64,000 nt of DNA from Paenarthrobacter aurescens TC1 (GCA_000014925.1 CP000474.1:3844001-3908000); one strand, 5' to 3'; shown: positions 26,725 to 35,528, counted from the stretch's first letter. Notes: generated from the sequence alone by a model not told the origin. Translations and numbers: made by a program.

Positions 26725-27942
26725 CTAACCAACACCCCCAGCATGCTTGCTGTGGCGCCTCAGCCGGTCCGTTCCCCAAACCGCGAGCGCAAGCAGCGCG
26801 AATCCTGCCCCAAGAACGCTGGCCCCGGTCCATCCCCAGACATCGAACACCGGTGCAACGGCGGCGGCGCCCAGCGCACTGCCCACCGAGTAGAACACCA
26901 TGTAGCTGCCGATGATGCTGCTGGCAGACTCTTCAGCGCCCGCCACGATCATGGTTTGACTGCTGACATGAACGGCCTGCACAGCGGCGTCGAGCACGAT
27001 GATGCCGGCGATGAACCAGAGCAATGACCAGTTCGCCAGGGACAGCGTGAGCCACGAGCCCAGGAGCGCCACCAAGCTGAAACCCGTGACCCGTTGTCCC
27101 CATCCGCGGTCTGCCGCAGCACCAGCTTTGGACGCAGCCAGTATTCCCACAAGGCCAGCCAGCCCGAAGAGCCCAACAATGCCCGGCGGTAGGTTCCACG
27201 CGGGACCGCTGAGCAGCAACGACATCCCGCTCCACAGCACGCCGAAGGACGCGAACAGCAGCATGGTGATGAGCGCACGGGTACGGAACACAGGGTTGCG
27301 GCGGGTCAGGACAACAACTGACGTGACAGCCCGCCAGTAGCGCACTTCGCCGCGGGCGCAGCTGTCCGGCGGCAGGGCACGGAAGGCGGCGACGGCGAGG
27401 ACCGCCCCGGCCGCCGCCGCGAAAACATAAACCGACCTCCAACCCCACAGCTCCGTCATGCCGCCCGCTATGGTCCGTGCAAGGATGAGGCCACTTACGA
27501 CGCCGGCAGTAACAGTACCGATGCTTCCTCCCCTTTGGTCCGGGGTACTGGATGCGGCGGTGTACGCGACGATGGTCTGCACTACGGATGAGGCCAGGCC
27601 CAGGAGCGCGAAGGCGAGCAGCAAGGCTGTTTGGGATGAAGCAAGGGTTACGGCAAAGGCGCCGACTGCGCTGGCAGCCACTTGGACTGTGATGAGTTTG
27701 CGACGGTCCACCATGTCCCCCAATGGCACCAGGAGAACAAGCCCCAGGAGATATCCGGCTTGGGATGACGCCACGATCCAGCCGATGCTCGCCACGGAGA
27801 TATCCATGTCGGCGCTGATGCGCTCCAAGAGTGGCTGGCCGTAGTAGATGTTCGACACCATGAATCCTGCGACGCCCGCGAGCAACAGCACCAGGGTACG
27901 GCTGATTCCTTGCGTGGATTTCGTCAGTTGGTCACTGCTCAT
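26725..27942 (-). CDS. MFS transporter, drug-efflux type
   Basis: A 405-residue major facilitator with 12 predicted helices. MFS motif A is visible as GDMVDRRKLI after the second helix, and YYGQPLLERISADMDIS is typical of the YfcJ/arabinose-efflux-like DHA1 group. GAGAAGG precedes the chosen ATG. It is transcribed divergently from an HxlR regulator, with repeated operator-like sequence between them, suggesting inducible export of a small toxic compound. Confidence 0.88.
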   Translation of the reverse strand: MSSDQLTKSTQGISRTLVLLLAGVAGFMVSNIYYGQPLLERISADMDISVASIGWIVASSQAGYLLGLVLLVPLGDMVDRRKLITVQVAASAVGAFAVTLASSQTALLLAFALLGLASSVVQTIVAYTAASSTPDQRGGSIGTVTAGVVSGLILARTIAGGMTELWGWRSVYVFAAAAGAVLAVAAFRALPPDSCARGEVRYWRAVTSVVVLTRRNPVFRTRALITMLLFASFGVLWSGMSLLLSGPAWNLPPGIVGLFGLAGLVGILAASKAGAAADRGWGQRVTGFSLVALLGSWLTLSLANWSLLWFIAGIIVLDAAVQAVHVSSQTMIVAGAEESASSIIGSYMVFYSVGSALGAAAVAPVFDVWGWTGASVLGAGFALLALAVWGTDRLRRHSKHAGGVG

Positions 27943-27962
27943 GGCACCTTCTCTATTGTTTT

Positions 27963-27979
27963 GGTTTCGATATGCAACC
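27963..27979. promoter_or_regulatory. HxlR operator-like repeat, copy 1
   Basis: GGTTTCGATATGCAACC, matching the second copy 37 bp away as GGTTTC-N5-GCAACC. It lies in the divergent promoter region upstream of the MFS gene. Confidence 0.6.
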
Positions 27980-27999
27980 ATTTGAGACTATGGCAGAAT

Positions 28000-28016
28000 G
28001 GTTTCATGTTGCAACC
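28000..28016. promoter_or_regulatory. HxlR operator-like repeat, copy 2
   Basis: GGTTTCATGTTGCAACC spans the start codon of the HxlR gene itself (ATG at 28006), which would give autoregulation if bound. Confidence 0.55.
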
Positions 28017-28467
28017 AAGTAGTATCGAGTGGACCGATCCCGAATGCCCGGTAGCCAGGGCGGCCGACCTGGTGGGCGACAAATGGATCCTGCTGATCAT
28101 CCGGGATTCACTGGACGGCAAGCGTCGCTTCTCAGAATTTGAGAGATCGCTGGGCGCGGCGAAGAACATCCTTTCGGACCGCCTGCGCCTCCTGGTAGAC
28201 AGGGGCGTCCTCACTCGGATCCCCAATGACCGGGGCACTCGAACCGAGTACGAGCTAACAAGCGCGGGACGGGACCTCTTCACCCTCATCCTCAGTCTCC
28301 GGCAGTGGGGCGAACGTAACGCCTTCGGTCCCGACGAAGCGCACTCAACCTTGGTGGACCCCGCGACGGGTCGGTCGGTTCCACAGCTCCGCCCGCTCCG
28401 CGACACCGGCGCGGAGCTCAAGCAGGAACAGACACTGCTGGTGAAAGTGGGCGAATCACTGCCCTGA
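28006..28467 (+). CDS. HxlR-family transcriptional regulator
   Basis: A 153-residue winged-helix regulator. ECPVARAADLVGDKWILLIIRD is the HxlR start (one cysteine that can act as a redox or electrophile sensor), and RRFSEFERSLGAAKNILSDRLRLLVDRGVL is the recognition helix and wing. It is divergent from the MFS gene. The downstream ATG was chosen because the family begins about here; the frame is open for a further 32 codons over the promoter. Confidence 0.88.
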   Translation: MLQPSSIEWTDPECPVARAADLVGDKWILLIIRDSLDGKRRFSEFERSLGAAKNILSDRLRLLVDRGVLTRIPNDRGTRTEYELTSAGRDLFTLILSLRQWGERNAFGPDEAHSTLVDPATGRSVPQLRPLRDTGAELKQEQTLLVKVGESLP

Positions 28468-28550
28468 TGCCAGCAAAGCCCAGGAACCCCCAAGCCCCAA
28501 CTGCTAAGGTTACTCACCAATACTGAGGCCGCCACGGATAGGGGACGCGA

Positions 28551-29381
28551 GTGACGACTGAAGGAAAAGAGGCGCCGGAGCAAGGCGTCAGGGGCGAGGT
28601 AAGCCAGGACCGTTTCGTCGCCGGGCAGGACCTGACGCGCTGGAAGTCCCCTGCCGGCCGGGTGCTGGCCGGAGGCGCCGAAAAAGTCACGTCCCTGCTC
28701 GGGCCGTATGCAGCCCTGATCATCACCCTTGTTGCGGGACTTGCCGTTGCCCTGTCCCTGGCCTTGGTGTTTGGTGAGGTCTACGAGTCCGTGACGGAAG
28801 CCGACGGCGTGGCCGGATTGGATGATCCCGTGCTGGCGGCAGCCAAGACGGTGCGCTCTCCCGCTTTGGACGCGGCAACCACCGCCTACACGAATATTGG
28901 CGGCACCGTGGGCATGCCCCTCATCGCCGTGGGCATCATGATTTTCCTGGCCACCAAAAGGAGGTCATGGACTCCTGTCATCCTGATGCTCGCAGCAGGT
29001 CTGGGATCTTTGATCATCACCCTCTTGGGCAAGCCGATCTTCGGCCGCAGCCGCCCGGACATCGCGGACGCAATTCCTCCTTACGAGCACTCCGCATCAT
29101 TCCCCAGCGGCCACTCTTTGAACTCCCTGGTGATAGCCGGCATCGTGGCCTACCTGATCATCCTGAGGCTCAAGACCACCAAGGCGAGGGTTATCACGGC
29201 GCTCCTGGCCGCGGCTTTCGCTTTCACAATGGGCCTCAGCCGGGTCTACCTGGGCCACCATTGGCTGACGGATGTCTTGGCAGCCTGGGCTATTGGCATC
29301 GCCTGGCTGGCGTTGGTAATCACGGCGCATCGCCTCTACCTCACGGCTCGAACGCGCCGTCACAGCGCTGTAGGCTCTTGA
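28551..29381 (+). CDS. PAP2-family membrane phosphatase
   Basis: A 276-residue membrane phosphatase of the type 2 phosphatidic acid phosphatase superfamily. The three catalytic motifs are intact: KPIFGRSRP, PSGHSLNS and SRVYLGHHWLTDVLA, placed between predicted helices 3 and 6 of about six. It could act on undecaprenyl diphosphate or phosphatidate. GTG start with GGGGA ahead. Confidence 0.88.
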   Translation: MTTEGKEAPEQGVRGEVSQDRFVAGQDLTRWKSPAGRVLAGGAEKVTSLLGPYAALIITLVAGLAVALSLALVFGEVYESVTEADGVAGLDDPVLAAAKTVRSPALDAATTAYTNIGGTVGMPLIAVGIMIFLATKRRSWTPVILMLAAGLGSLIITLLGKPIFGRSRPDIADAIPPYEHSASFPSGHSLNSLVIAGIVAYLIILRLKTTKARVITALLAAAFAFTMGLSRVYLGHHWLTDVLAAWAIGIAWLALVITAHRLYLTARTRRHSAVGS

Positions 29382-29431
29382 CACCAGCCCGCCCACTCGG
29401 CTTAACTGAATTACGTATGCTGAAATAACAG

Positions 29432-29446
29432 TTCCATGATGCGGAA
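29432..29446. promoter_or_regulatory. IclR/AllR-type operator-like site, copy 3
   Basis: TTCCATGATGCGGAA, same motif as the two sites upstream of hyi. It lies about 90 bp ahead of uraD. Confidence 0.6.
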
Positions 29447-29536
29447 GCTTGAAGCACGGGCTTCCTCCTGTACCACCAGGAGTTCCGCATAGCCCACACC
29501 ATGGATGCCAGCATTTTGCATGAGGATGACACAAGC

Positions 29537-30046
29537 ATGGAGCTTGCAGTATTCAACAGTGTTGAACGGGACCAGGCCATCAAGACGCTGACCCCTTGCC
29601 TGGATATCAGCCGCTGGGTGGAAGCAATCGTTGACGCGCGTCCGTACGCCAGCGTCGACGAACTGCTAGGGCAAGCGCAGCGCGCCGCCGAGCCCTTCAC
29701 CGCGGCCGAGGTGGAGTCAGCCATGGCCCACCACCCCAGGATCGGCGAACGCCCCAAGGCGCAGACCACCGAGGCCGCGATGTCGCGCTCGGAACAGGCC
29801 GGCGTGGACCCAGGCGACAACCACACCACAGCCGCACTCGCCGAGGGCAACCGCGCCTACGAGGAGAAGTTCGGCAGGGTCTTCCTGATCCGCGCTGCGG
29901 GTCGCAGCGCCGAGGAAATCCTCAACACCCTCCAGGAACGCATCACCCACACCCCCGAAGAAGAAGACACGATCGTGGCCGGCCAGCTCCGCGAGATCGC
30001 ACTGTTGCGTCTCTCCGGACTGATCAGCGAAGGAGTCAACGCATGA
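29537..30046 (+). CDS. uraD: 2-oxo-4-hydroxy-4-carboxy-5-ureidoimidazoline (OHCU) decarboxylase
   Basis: Third enzyme of urate breakdown, making S-allantoin from OHCU; 169 residues, all-helical. The family motif with the catalytic histidine is SAMAHHPRIGERP near residue 65, followed by the EYEEKFGxxFL-like NRAYEEKFGRVFLIRAAG and the C-terminal ELREIALLRL-type helix. I prefer the ATG giving MELAVFNSVE because family members start about there; an ATG 12 codons upstream is possible. It overlaps hiuH by four bases. Confidence 0.93.
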   Translation: MELAVFNSVERDQAIKTLTPCLDISRWVEAIVDARPYASVDELLGQAQRAAEPFTAAEVESAMAHHPRIGERPKAQTTEAAMSRSEQAGVDPGDNHTTAALAEGNRAYEEKFGRVFLIRAAGRSAEEILNTLQERITHTPEEEDTIVAGQLREIALLRLSGLISEGVNA

Positions 30047-30384
30047 GCGTTTCACAGGTAACAACCCATATTCTGGACACCGGTTCCGGACGCCCGGCGG
30101 CGGGTGTCGCCGTCGTACTTTACGTCCGCGAAGGCGACGACTGGAACCTGGTGGCGAAGGGCGAAACCGACGCCGACGGCCGTATCAAGACGCTCGGCCC
30201 CGAACGGATTCCGGGCGGCGCCTACCGCCTGAACTTCGCTACGGGCGCTTACTACGAGGGCCGCGGTACCGAGACGTTCTTCCCGGAAGTGGACCTGAAC
30301 TTCACAGTTTCCGACGCCGGCGAGCACTACCACGTGCCTCTCCTGCTGAGCCCGTTCGCGTTCTCGACGTACCGCGGCAGCTAG
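30043..30384 (+). CDS. hiuH: 5-hydroxyisourate hydrolase (transthyretin-like)
   Basis: Converts 5-hydroxyisourate, the product of uricase, to OHCU. The 113-residue transthyretin fold has the N-terminal catalytic histidine (TTHILDT), the arginine in GAYRLNFATGAYY, the second histidine in EHYHVPLLLSPFAFST and the diagnostic C-terminal tetrapeptide YRGS. The symbol pucM is also used. Uricase, which would supply the substrate, is not beside it. Confidence 0.95.
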   Translation: MSVSQVTTHILDTGSGRPAAGVAVVLYVREGDDWNLVAKGETDADGRIKTLGPERIPGGAYRLNFATGAYYEGRGTETFFPEVDLNFTVSDAGEHYHVPLLLSPFAFSTYRGS

Positions 30385-30390
30385 CACACC

Positions 30391-30455
30391 CCGCCGAGTT
30401 GCCAGTTAATGCCAATGTTCACCACGAACATTGGCATTAACTGTCACATCGGCGG
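30391..30455. repeat. long hairpin / inverted repeat after hiuH
   Basis: An 18-bp perfect stem CAGTTAATGCCAATGTTC with its complement around a 5-base loop, enclosed after a 5x5 internal loop by a second 7-bp stem (CCGCCGA/TCGGCGG). No T-tract. It separates hiuH from the next gene. Confidence 0.8.
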
Positions 30456-30475
30456 AGAACGGTACGCTTGAAGGC

Positions 30476-30808
30476 ATGGCTTCAGAGGACACCACCCCCA
30501 ACTCCGCCCGCCGCGAGATCACCGTTCGCCGGGCGCCCAAGTTTGTACCCTTCATGATTTTGGGGGCCGTGGTTGGTGCAATCGTGGCCGCGATCATCGC
30601 CTACGGGCGCCAGGCCGACCCCGCGTTTGATGCCGGCACTGTGTTCGGATTCTTCCTGATTGTCTGCGCCGGCGGCGGCGTCATCCTGTTCTCCATCCTC
30701 GCCCTGATCCTGGACCGCCTCAGCGTCAAGCGCACCCAGCGCGCCGTAGTGGAGCCCGTTCCGGACTCGGTTCCGGATGAAGGACCAGAGAACGACGACG
30801 TCCGCTAA
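30476..30808 (+). CDS. small two-helix membrane protein
   Basis: A 110-residue protein with a short cytoplasmic N-terminus (REITVRRAPKF), two predicted helices (about 26-45 and 53-75) and an acidic tail (DSVPDEGPENDDVR). I recognise no catalytic motif. The ATG giving MASEDTTPN has GAAGG very close; an earlier ATG would place the hairpin arm in coding sequence. It lies upstream of purF on the same strand. Confidence 0.65.
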   Translation: MASEDTTPNSARREITVRRAPKFVPFMILGAVVGAIVAAIIAYGRQADPAFDAGTVFGFFLIVCAGGGVILFSILALILDRLSVKRTQRAVVEPVPDSVPDEGPENDDVR

Positions 30809-30954
30809 GTCAGGCGCTTGGCCCGCCTCTTCACAGGGCAGCAAATGTGAGACACGCCGCATTTTCGCGGGAACACGCCTATTCTGCGCCCGTTCACAGG
30901 GTCACATAGCCCGCGGGGGAACGTACCACGGCCACAACATGAGACAATCGACCA

Positions 30955-32583
30955 GTGGCACGTGGCGACGGAAAACTTTCTCATGATCTTCTCCCCGGCG
31001 AAAAAGGCCCTCAGGACGCTTGTGGCGTCTTTGGGGTCTGGGCTCCCGGTGAAGAAGTAGCAAAACTCACCTATTACGGGCTGTATGCGCTGCAGCACCG
31101 CGGACAAGAATCGGCTGGTATCGCTACCAGTGACGGCAAGCGCATCAATGTCTATAAGGACATGGGCCTTGTGTCCCAAGTCTTCGATGAGACAACCCTG
31201 AACACCCTTACCGGGCACCTGGCCGTGGGCCACTGCCGGTATTCCACCACCGGTGCAAGCCACTGGGCCAACGCGCAGCCAACCCTGGGTGCAACAGCAA
31301 CCGGCACGGTTGCCTTGGCTCACAACGGCAACCTGACTAACACCGCTGAGCTCCGGGAAATGATCCTCGAGCGCAACGACGGCCAGCTGACCGGTGAAAT
31401 GAAGCAGGGCAACACCTCGGACACCGCACTGGTGACAGCTCTCCTTGAGGGCGAAGAGGGCAAGACCCTGGAGCAGACTGCTCTGGAGCTGCTGCCCAAG
31501 ATTAAGGGTGGCTTCTGCTTCGTCTTCATGGACGAAGGAACCCTCTACGCAGCCCGCGATACGTACGGCATCCGCCCGCTGTGTCTTGGCCGTCTGGAGC
31601 GCGGCTGGGTTGTCGCCTCAGAGCAAGCCGGCCTGGCTACCGTTGGCGCGAGCTTCATCCGCGAGATCGAGCCCGGCGAATTCATTGCCATCGATGAGGA
31701 CGGCGTCCGTTCGCAGCGCTTCGCCGAGGCGACTCCCGCCGGCTGTGTCTTCGAGTACGTCTACCTCGCCCGCCCGGATGCTGCCATCGCCGGCCGCTCC
31801 GTGTACGAGGCCCGTGTTGAGATGGGCCGCCAGTTGGCCCGCGAAAACACGCATGAGGCAGACCTCGTGATTCCGGTTCCCGAGTCCGGTACCCCCGCGG
31901 CGGTTGGATACGCAGAGCAGTCCGGCATCCCGTTCGCACACGGCTTCGTCAAGAACGCGTACGTGGGCCGCACGTTCATCCAGCCGTCGCAGACGCTGCG
32001 CCAGCTGGGTATCCGGCTCAAGCTCAACGCCCTGGAATCCGTCATCCGTGGCAAGCGCATTGTTGTAGTTGATGACTCGATCGTCCGTGGCAACACGCAG
32101 CGCGCCATCGTTCGGATGCTCCGTGAAGCCGGTGCCGCAGCAGTGCACGTCAAGATTTCATCTCCCCCGGTTCAGTGGCCCTGCTTCTACGGCATCGACT
32201 TCGCGTCCCGCGCGGAACTCATCGCCAACGGCGCCACCATCGAGGAGATCTCGCAGGCTATCGGCGCTGACTCGCTGGCCTACATCTCCGAGGACGGCAT
32301 GATCGGCGCTACCCAGCAGCCGCGCGAACGCCTCTGCACCGCCTGTTTCACTGGCAAGTACCCCATCGAGCTGCCGCACGCGGACAAGTTGGGCAAGAAC
32401 CTGCTGGAGCGCACCGACCTTGGCGGCTTGCCTGCTGCAGAAGACACGTCCGTGGACGACACCGAGGACCCTGCCGAGAAGCCGGGCGCCACGGGTTGCG
32501 ATCCCGGGCCTGACGCCGAATTCGAAAACCTGCTTACCGACGCTGATCGTTTGACCGACGCCGACAAGAAAGAGTCTGTATGA
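30955..32583 (+). CDS. purF: amidophosphoribosyltransferase
   Basis: First committed step of purine synthesis, PRPP + glutamine to 5-phosphoribosylamine. The glutaminase domain has its nucleophile at Cys23 (PQDACGVFGVWAP), so a 22-residue propeptide must be removed; YGLYALQHRGQESAGI follows. The C-terminal phosphoribosyltransferase domain carries the PRPP motif VVVDDSIVRGNTQRAIV. Near the end the Cys of RLCTACFTGKYPIELP are usual iron-sulfur ligands. The C-terminus is extended by an acidic tail. GTG start (MARGDGK). It overlaps purM by four bases. Confidence 0.97.
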   Translation: MARGDGKLSHDLLPGEKGPQDACGVFGVWAPGEEVAKLTYYGLYALQHRGQESAGIATSDGKRINVYKDMGLVSQVFDETTLNTLTGHLAVGHCRYSTTGASHWANAQPTLGATATGTVALAHNGNLTNTAELREMILERNDGQLTGEMKQGNTSDTALVTALLEGEEGKTLEQTALELLPKIKGGFCFVFMDEGTLYAARDTYGIRPLCLGRLERGWVVASEQAGLATVGASFIREIEPGEFIAIDEDGVRSQRFAEATPAGCVFEYVYLARPDAAIAGRSVYEARVEMGRQLARENTHEADLVIPVPESGTPAAVGYAEQSGIPFAHGFVKNAYVGRTFIQPSQTLRQLGIRLKLNALESVIRGKRIVVVDDSIVRGNTQRAIVRMLREAGAAAVHVKISSPPVQWPCFYGIDFASRAELIANGATIEEISQAIGADSLAYISEDGMIGATQQPRERLCTACFTGKYPIELPHADKLGKNLLERTDLGGLPAAEDTSVDDTEDPAEKPGATGCDPGPDAEFENLLTDADRLTDADKKESV

Positions 32584-33728
32584 CCTCCGCAACCCCTGCC
32601 GCTGAGAACAACTCCGGTATCACCTACGCCTCCGCGGGTGTCGACGTCGAAGCGGGAGACCGTGCAGTCGAACTCATGAAGGGCGCTATCAAGGCGACCC
32701 ACAACTCGTCGGTGATTGGCGGCGTCGGCGGTTTCGCTGGCCTGTATGACGTCTCCAAGCTGCTGACCTACAAGAAGCCGCTGCTGGCAACGTCCACGGA
32801 CGGCGTTGGCACCAAGGTCGCTATCGCCCAGGCCATGGACATCCACGACACCATCGGTTTCGACCTGGTTGGCATGGTGGTGGACGACATCGTTGTGGTG
32901 GGTGCTGAGCCGCTCTACATGACCGATTACATCGCCTGCGGCAAGGTTGTCCCGGAGCGCATCGCTGACATCGTCCGCGGTATCGCTGCCGCATGTTCCG
33001 TTGCCGGCACCGCTCTGGTTGGCGGCGAAACCGCTGAGCACCCGGGCCTGCTGGGCGAGCACGAGTACGACGTCGCAGGTGCCGCTACAGGCATCGTCGA
33101 AGCCGACGCATTGCTCGGCCCGGACCGCGTCCGTGCTGGCGACGTCGTCATCGGCATGGCCTCCTCCGGCCTGCACTCCAACGGCTACTCCCTGGTCCGC
33201 CGCGTCATCAACCACGCCGGCTGGGCCCTGGACCGCCAGGTTTCCGAACTCGGCCGCACGCTGGGTGAAGAACTCCTGGAGCCCACCCGCGTTTACGCAG
33301 CCGACTGCTTGGACCTCGCACGCACCTTCCCGGTCACGGGCGACGCAGCAGTTCATGGCTTCAGCCACGTCACCGGTGGCGGCCTGGCTGCCAACCTGGC
33401 CCGTGTCCTCCCGCAGGGCCTCGTGGCCACGGTTGACCGCAACACCTGGGAACTGCCCGCCATCTTCAAATTGGTCTCTGAGCTGGGCAACGTTCCGCTG
33501 GCCGACCTGGAGCGCACACTGAACCTTGGCGTGGGCATGGTTGCCATTGTTTCCGCCGAAGCAGCCGATGCAGCTGTTGCCCGCCTCAACGACCGCGGCC
33601 TGCCGTCCTGGGTGATGGGTACCGTCTCGGCAGACAGCGACTCGACCGACAAGACCGGCCCGGACTACGTCCAGGGTGCCAAGGGCGTCGACGGCGGCGC
33701 TGTCCGTTTGGTGAACGCCTACGCCTAA
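32580..33728 (+). CDS. purM: phosphoribosylformylglycinamidine cyclo-ligase
   Basis: AIR synthetase, closing the imidazole ring in purine synthesis with ATP. ITYASAGVDVEAGDRAVELMK, LLATSTDGVGTKVAIA, DLVGMVVDDIVVVGAEPLYMTDYIA, GGETAEHPG and MASSGLHSNGYSLVR are all conserved PurM segments; 382 residues. Starts on the purF stop (ATGA) and is closed by a strong terminator. Confidence 0.97.
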   Translation: MTSATPAAENNSGITYASAGVDVEAGDRAVELMKGAIKATHNSSVIGGVGGFAGLYDVSKLLTYKKPLLATSTDGVGTKVAIAQAMDIHDTIGFDLVGMVVDDIVVVGAEPLYMTDYIACGKVVPERIADIVRGIAAACSVAGTALVGGETAEHPGLLGEHEYDVAGAATGIVEADALLGPDRVRAGDVVIGMASSGLHSNGYSLVRRVINHAGWALDRQVSELGRTLGEELLEPTRVYAADCLDLARTFPVTGDAAVHGFSHVTGGGLAANLARVLPQGLVATVDRNTWELPAIFKLVSELGNVPLADLERTLNLGVGMVAIVSAEAADAAVARLNDRGLPSWVMGTVSADSDSTDKTGPDYVQGAKGVDGGAVRLVNAYA

Positions 33729-33746
33729 GCGCGTACCGCTTTGTAG

Positions 33747-33786
33747 AGAGCGGCCGGGCAGTCACAAACTGCCCGGCCGCTCTTTT
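33747..33786 (+). terminator. intrinsic terminator after purM
   Basis: A perfect 16-bp stem AGAGCGGCCGGGCAGT with its complement, loop CACAA, followed by TTTT. It sits between convergent purM and VOC genes and could serve both. Confidence 0.92.
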
Positions 33787-33793
33787 GCTCTTC

Positions 33794-34564
33794 CTAGACC
33801 TGGATCAGGCTCAGGACCCCGCCCTGCGGATCCTGAATGGTGGCCAAGGACCCTGTTTCGGGCTTGTCCTCCGGTTCCACCAGAAGCTCTCCCCCGGCGA
33901 CCACTGCCGCGTCCGCGGCCTTTCGCAGATCCGCGACGCCGAAGTAGATCTGCCAGCCGGCGTCGTCGCCCTCATCGGCAGGAACGATGCCAGCCACTTC
34001 GTCGCCCTTGACCATCAGCGTGCTGTAGCTGCCGCCGTCGTCCTGGGGATATTCGGTCACGTCATGCCCGAAAAGCTGCTGGAAAAACGCGACGGCGGCT
34101 TGCGGCTCGGGCGTCAACAGTTCCGCCCAGGCCAATGCGCCGGGCTCGTTGAACAAGTGACTGCCCACATGAGTTCCTGCCTGCCAGATACCCGTGGTTC
34201 CGCCGCCCGGAGGTTCGATGAACGCCAAGACACCCGTATCCGCGACAGCCTCCGGACCAAACTGAAGTTTCCCTCCCGCGTGGACCGCGTCCTCCGCGAT
34301 TTCCTCCGTGTCAGTGGCCGAAATGTAGACGTTCCACTGGCCCCGGGTTCCGGCGGCCTCCTGCATGGGGTTCTGCGGGGCGATCACAGCCACCAGGTGA
34401 TCCTTGACGAAGGCTTGGGCATAGCTGCGTCCGTCCGGCGTAGGCAGGTCCTTGAAAGTCCAGCCGAAGACTTGTCCGTAGAAGGTTTTAGCCGCCGCGA
34501 CGTCCCTTGTCTGAAGGTCCGCCCAGCACGGCTCACCGCTGGCGTAGTGCTTGCGCGCTGTCAT
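33794..34564 (-). CDS. VOC-superfamily (glyoxalase-like) protein, two-domain
   Basis: A 256-residue protein of two vicinal-oxygen-chelate domains. Each half starts with a GEPCWADLQTRDVAAAKTFYGQVFGW-like strand-helix unit, the second one at ALAWAELLTPEPQAAVAFFQQLFG. The metal ligands typical of glyoxalase I are not all obvious, so the activity is unknown; fosfomycin- or quinone-type substrates are possible for such proteins. It overlaps the similar upstream VOC gene by four bases and appears to be its tandem duplicate. Confidence 0.85.
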   Translation of the reverse strand: MTARKHYASGEPCWADLQTRDVAAAKTFYGQVFGWTFKDLPTPDGRSYAQAFVKDHLVAVIAPQNPMQEAAGTRGQWNVYISATDTEEIAEDAVHAGGKLQFGPEAVADTGVLAFIEPPGGGTTGIWQAGTHVGSHLFNEPGALAWAELLTPEPQAAVAFFQQLFGHDVTEYPQDDGGSYSTLMVKGDEVAGIVPADEGDDAGWQIYFGVADLRKAADAAVVAGGELLVEPEDKPETGSLATIQDPQGGVLSLIQV

Positions 34565-35343
34565 GCTGCGAGTCCTGTCATGATGCTGAATGCTGCGCCT
34601 GCCGGGTCCATGAGAACTCCCATTCGCCCAACCCCCGGCACATCGAATGCCGGGGCGATGACGTGGCAGCCCAACTCGACGGCCTGCTCCACCGTGGCAT
34701 CAATGTCCGTCACGTTGAAGTACGTCATCCAGAACGGCGACAGCCCTTCAATGGGCAACTTGAGCGCACCGGCGATGCGTCTTCCATCCACCAGCAGGCT
34801 CGTGTACTCCTGCAGGTCACCGGCCGGCGTGGTCTCACTGGTGCAACCCGTCACAGCCTCGTAGAACGCTACGGCCTTCCGGACGTCGTCCGTCTGCAGT
34901 TCGTTCCAAATCATGGCTCCTGGCTCATTGACCAAGCCTGATCCCGGATGGTTGCCGGCCTCCCAGAAGCCAATCTGGGCACCGGTGGGATCTGTGGCGA
35001 AGAACATACGTCCGCTGCCGTTTGGCACCGACTCAGGAGGGGAAAGGAGGGTTCCCCCAGCGGCTTCCACGCGCTGGGCGGCCTCATCGGCGGAATCAAC
35101 GGCAATGTAGTTCGCCCAATAGGAAGGCATGCCCGCCGGGGCATCGGGCAGCTGCTGCATCATCCCGGCGACGTATCGGCCCTGGAGTTTGGCCATGTAA
35201 TAGGTCATGCCATTTCCTGCGTCCATGGCATCAAGCTCCCAACCAAAAAGGTCGCTGTAGAACTTTTTGGAAACTTCAATGTCGGTGGAGGACAGGTCCA
35301 CCCAACACGGTGTTCCCTGCTGATATCTCTCGACCTCCGGCAT
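34561..35343 (-). CDS. VOC-superfamily (glyoxalase-like) protein, two-domain paralog
   Basis: A 260-residue two-domain VOC protein, first of a pair. TPCWVDLSSTDIEVSKKFYSDLFGWE and MIWNELQTDDVRKAVAFYEAVTG open the two repeats, and each ends with a FSIMTG/IGFWEAG-like strand. Clear sequence similarity to the downstream neighbour indicates a local duplication with retained coupling (ATGA overlap). The substrate is unknown. Confidence 0.85.
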   Translation of the reverse strand: MPEVERYQQGTPCWVDLSSTDIEVSKKFYSDLFGWELDAMDAGNGMTYYMAKLQGRYVAGMMQQLPDAPAGMPSYWANYIAVDSADEAAQRVEAAGGTLLSPPESVPNGSGRMFFATDPTGAQIGFWEAGNHPGSGLVNEPGAMIWNELQTDDVRKAVAFYEAVTGCTSETTPAGDLQEYTSLLVDGRRIAGALKLPIEGLSPFWMTYFNVTDIDATVEQAVELGCHVIAPAFDVPGVGRMGVLMDPAGAAFSIMTGLAA

Positions 35344-35381
35344 GGATTTCCCTTTCGATGCGCTCGAACTCCAGCCTACGC

Positions 35382-35437
35382 AAAAAAGGGCCCCCAGGGT
35401 ACGCCAATGAATGGCGTGGCCTGAAGGCCCTTTTTCA
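35382..35437 (-). terminator. bidirectional hairpin terminator
   Basis: AAAAAGGGCC and GGCCCTTTTT pair as outer stem, with a nested ACGCC/GGCGT hairpin inside. Reading on the minus strand it ends transcription from the DUF3073 gene before the VOC pair; A/T runs on both flanks make it potentially bidirectional. Confidence 0.75.
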
Positions 35438-35528
35438 AAAGATATACGGCATCCGGAAATGCGCGATGACCTTGATGTACGACGGCGGTCCGCAACTCAG
35501 CGCCAAAGGCACCTGTTGGTTGCGACAG

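Noticed and set aside
30809..30954. Purine-related riboswitch upstream of purF
   Set aside because: I looked for ZTP, PRPP or purine aptamer motifs and found none; only a repeated TTCACAGGG word was seen.
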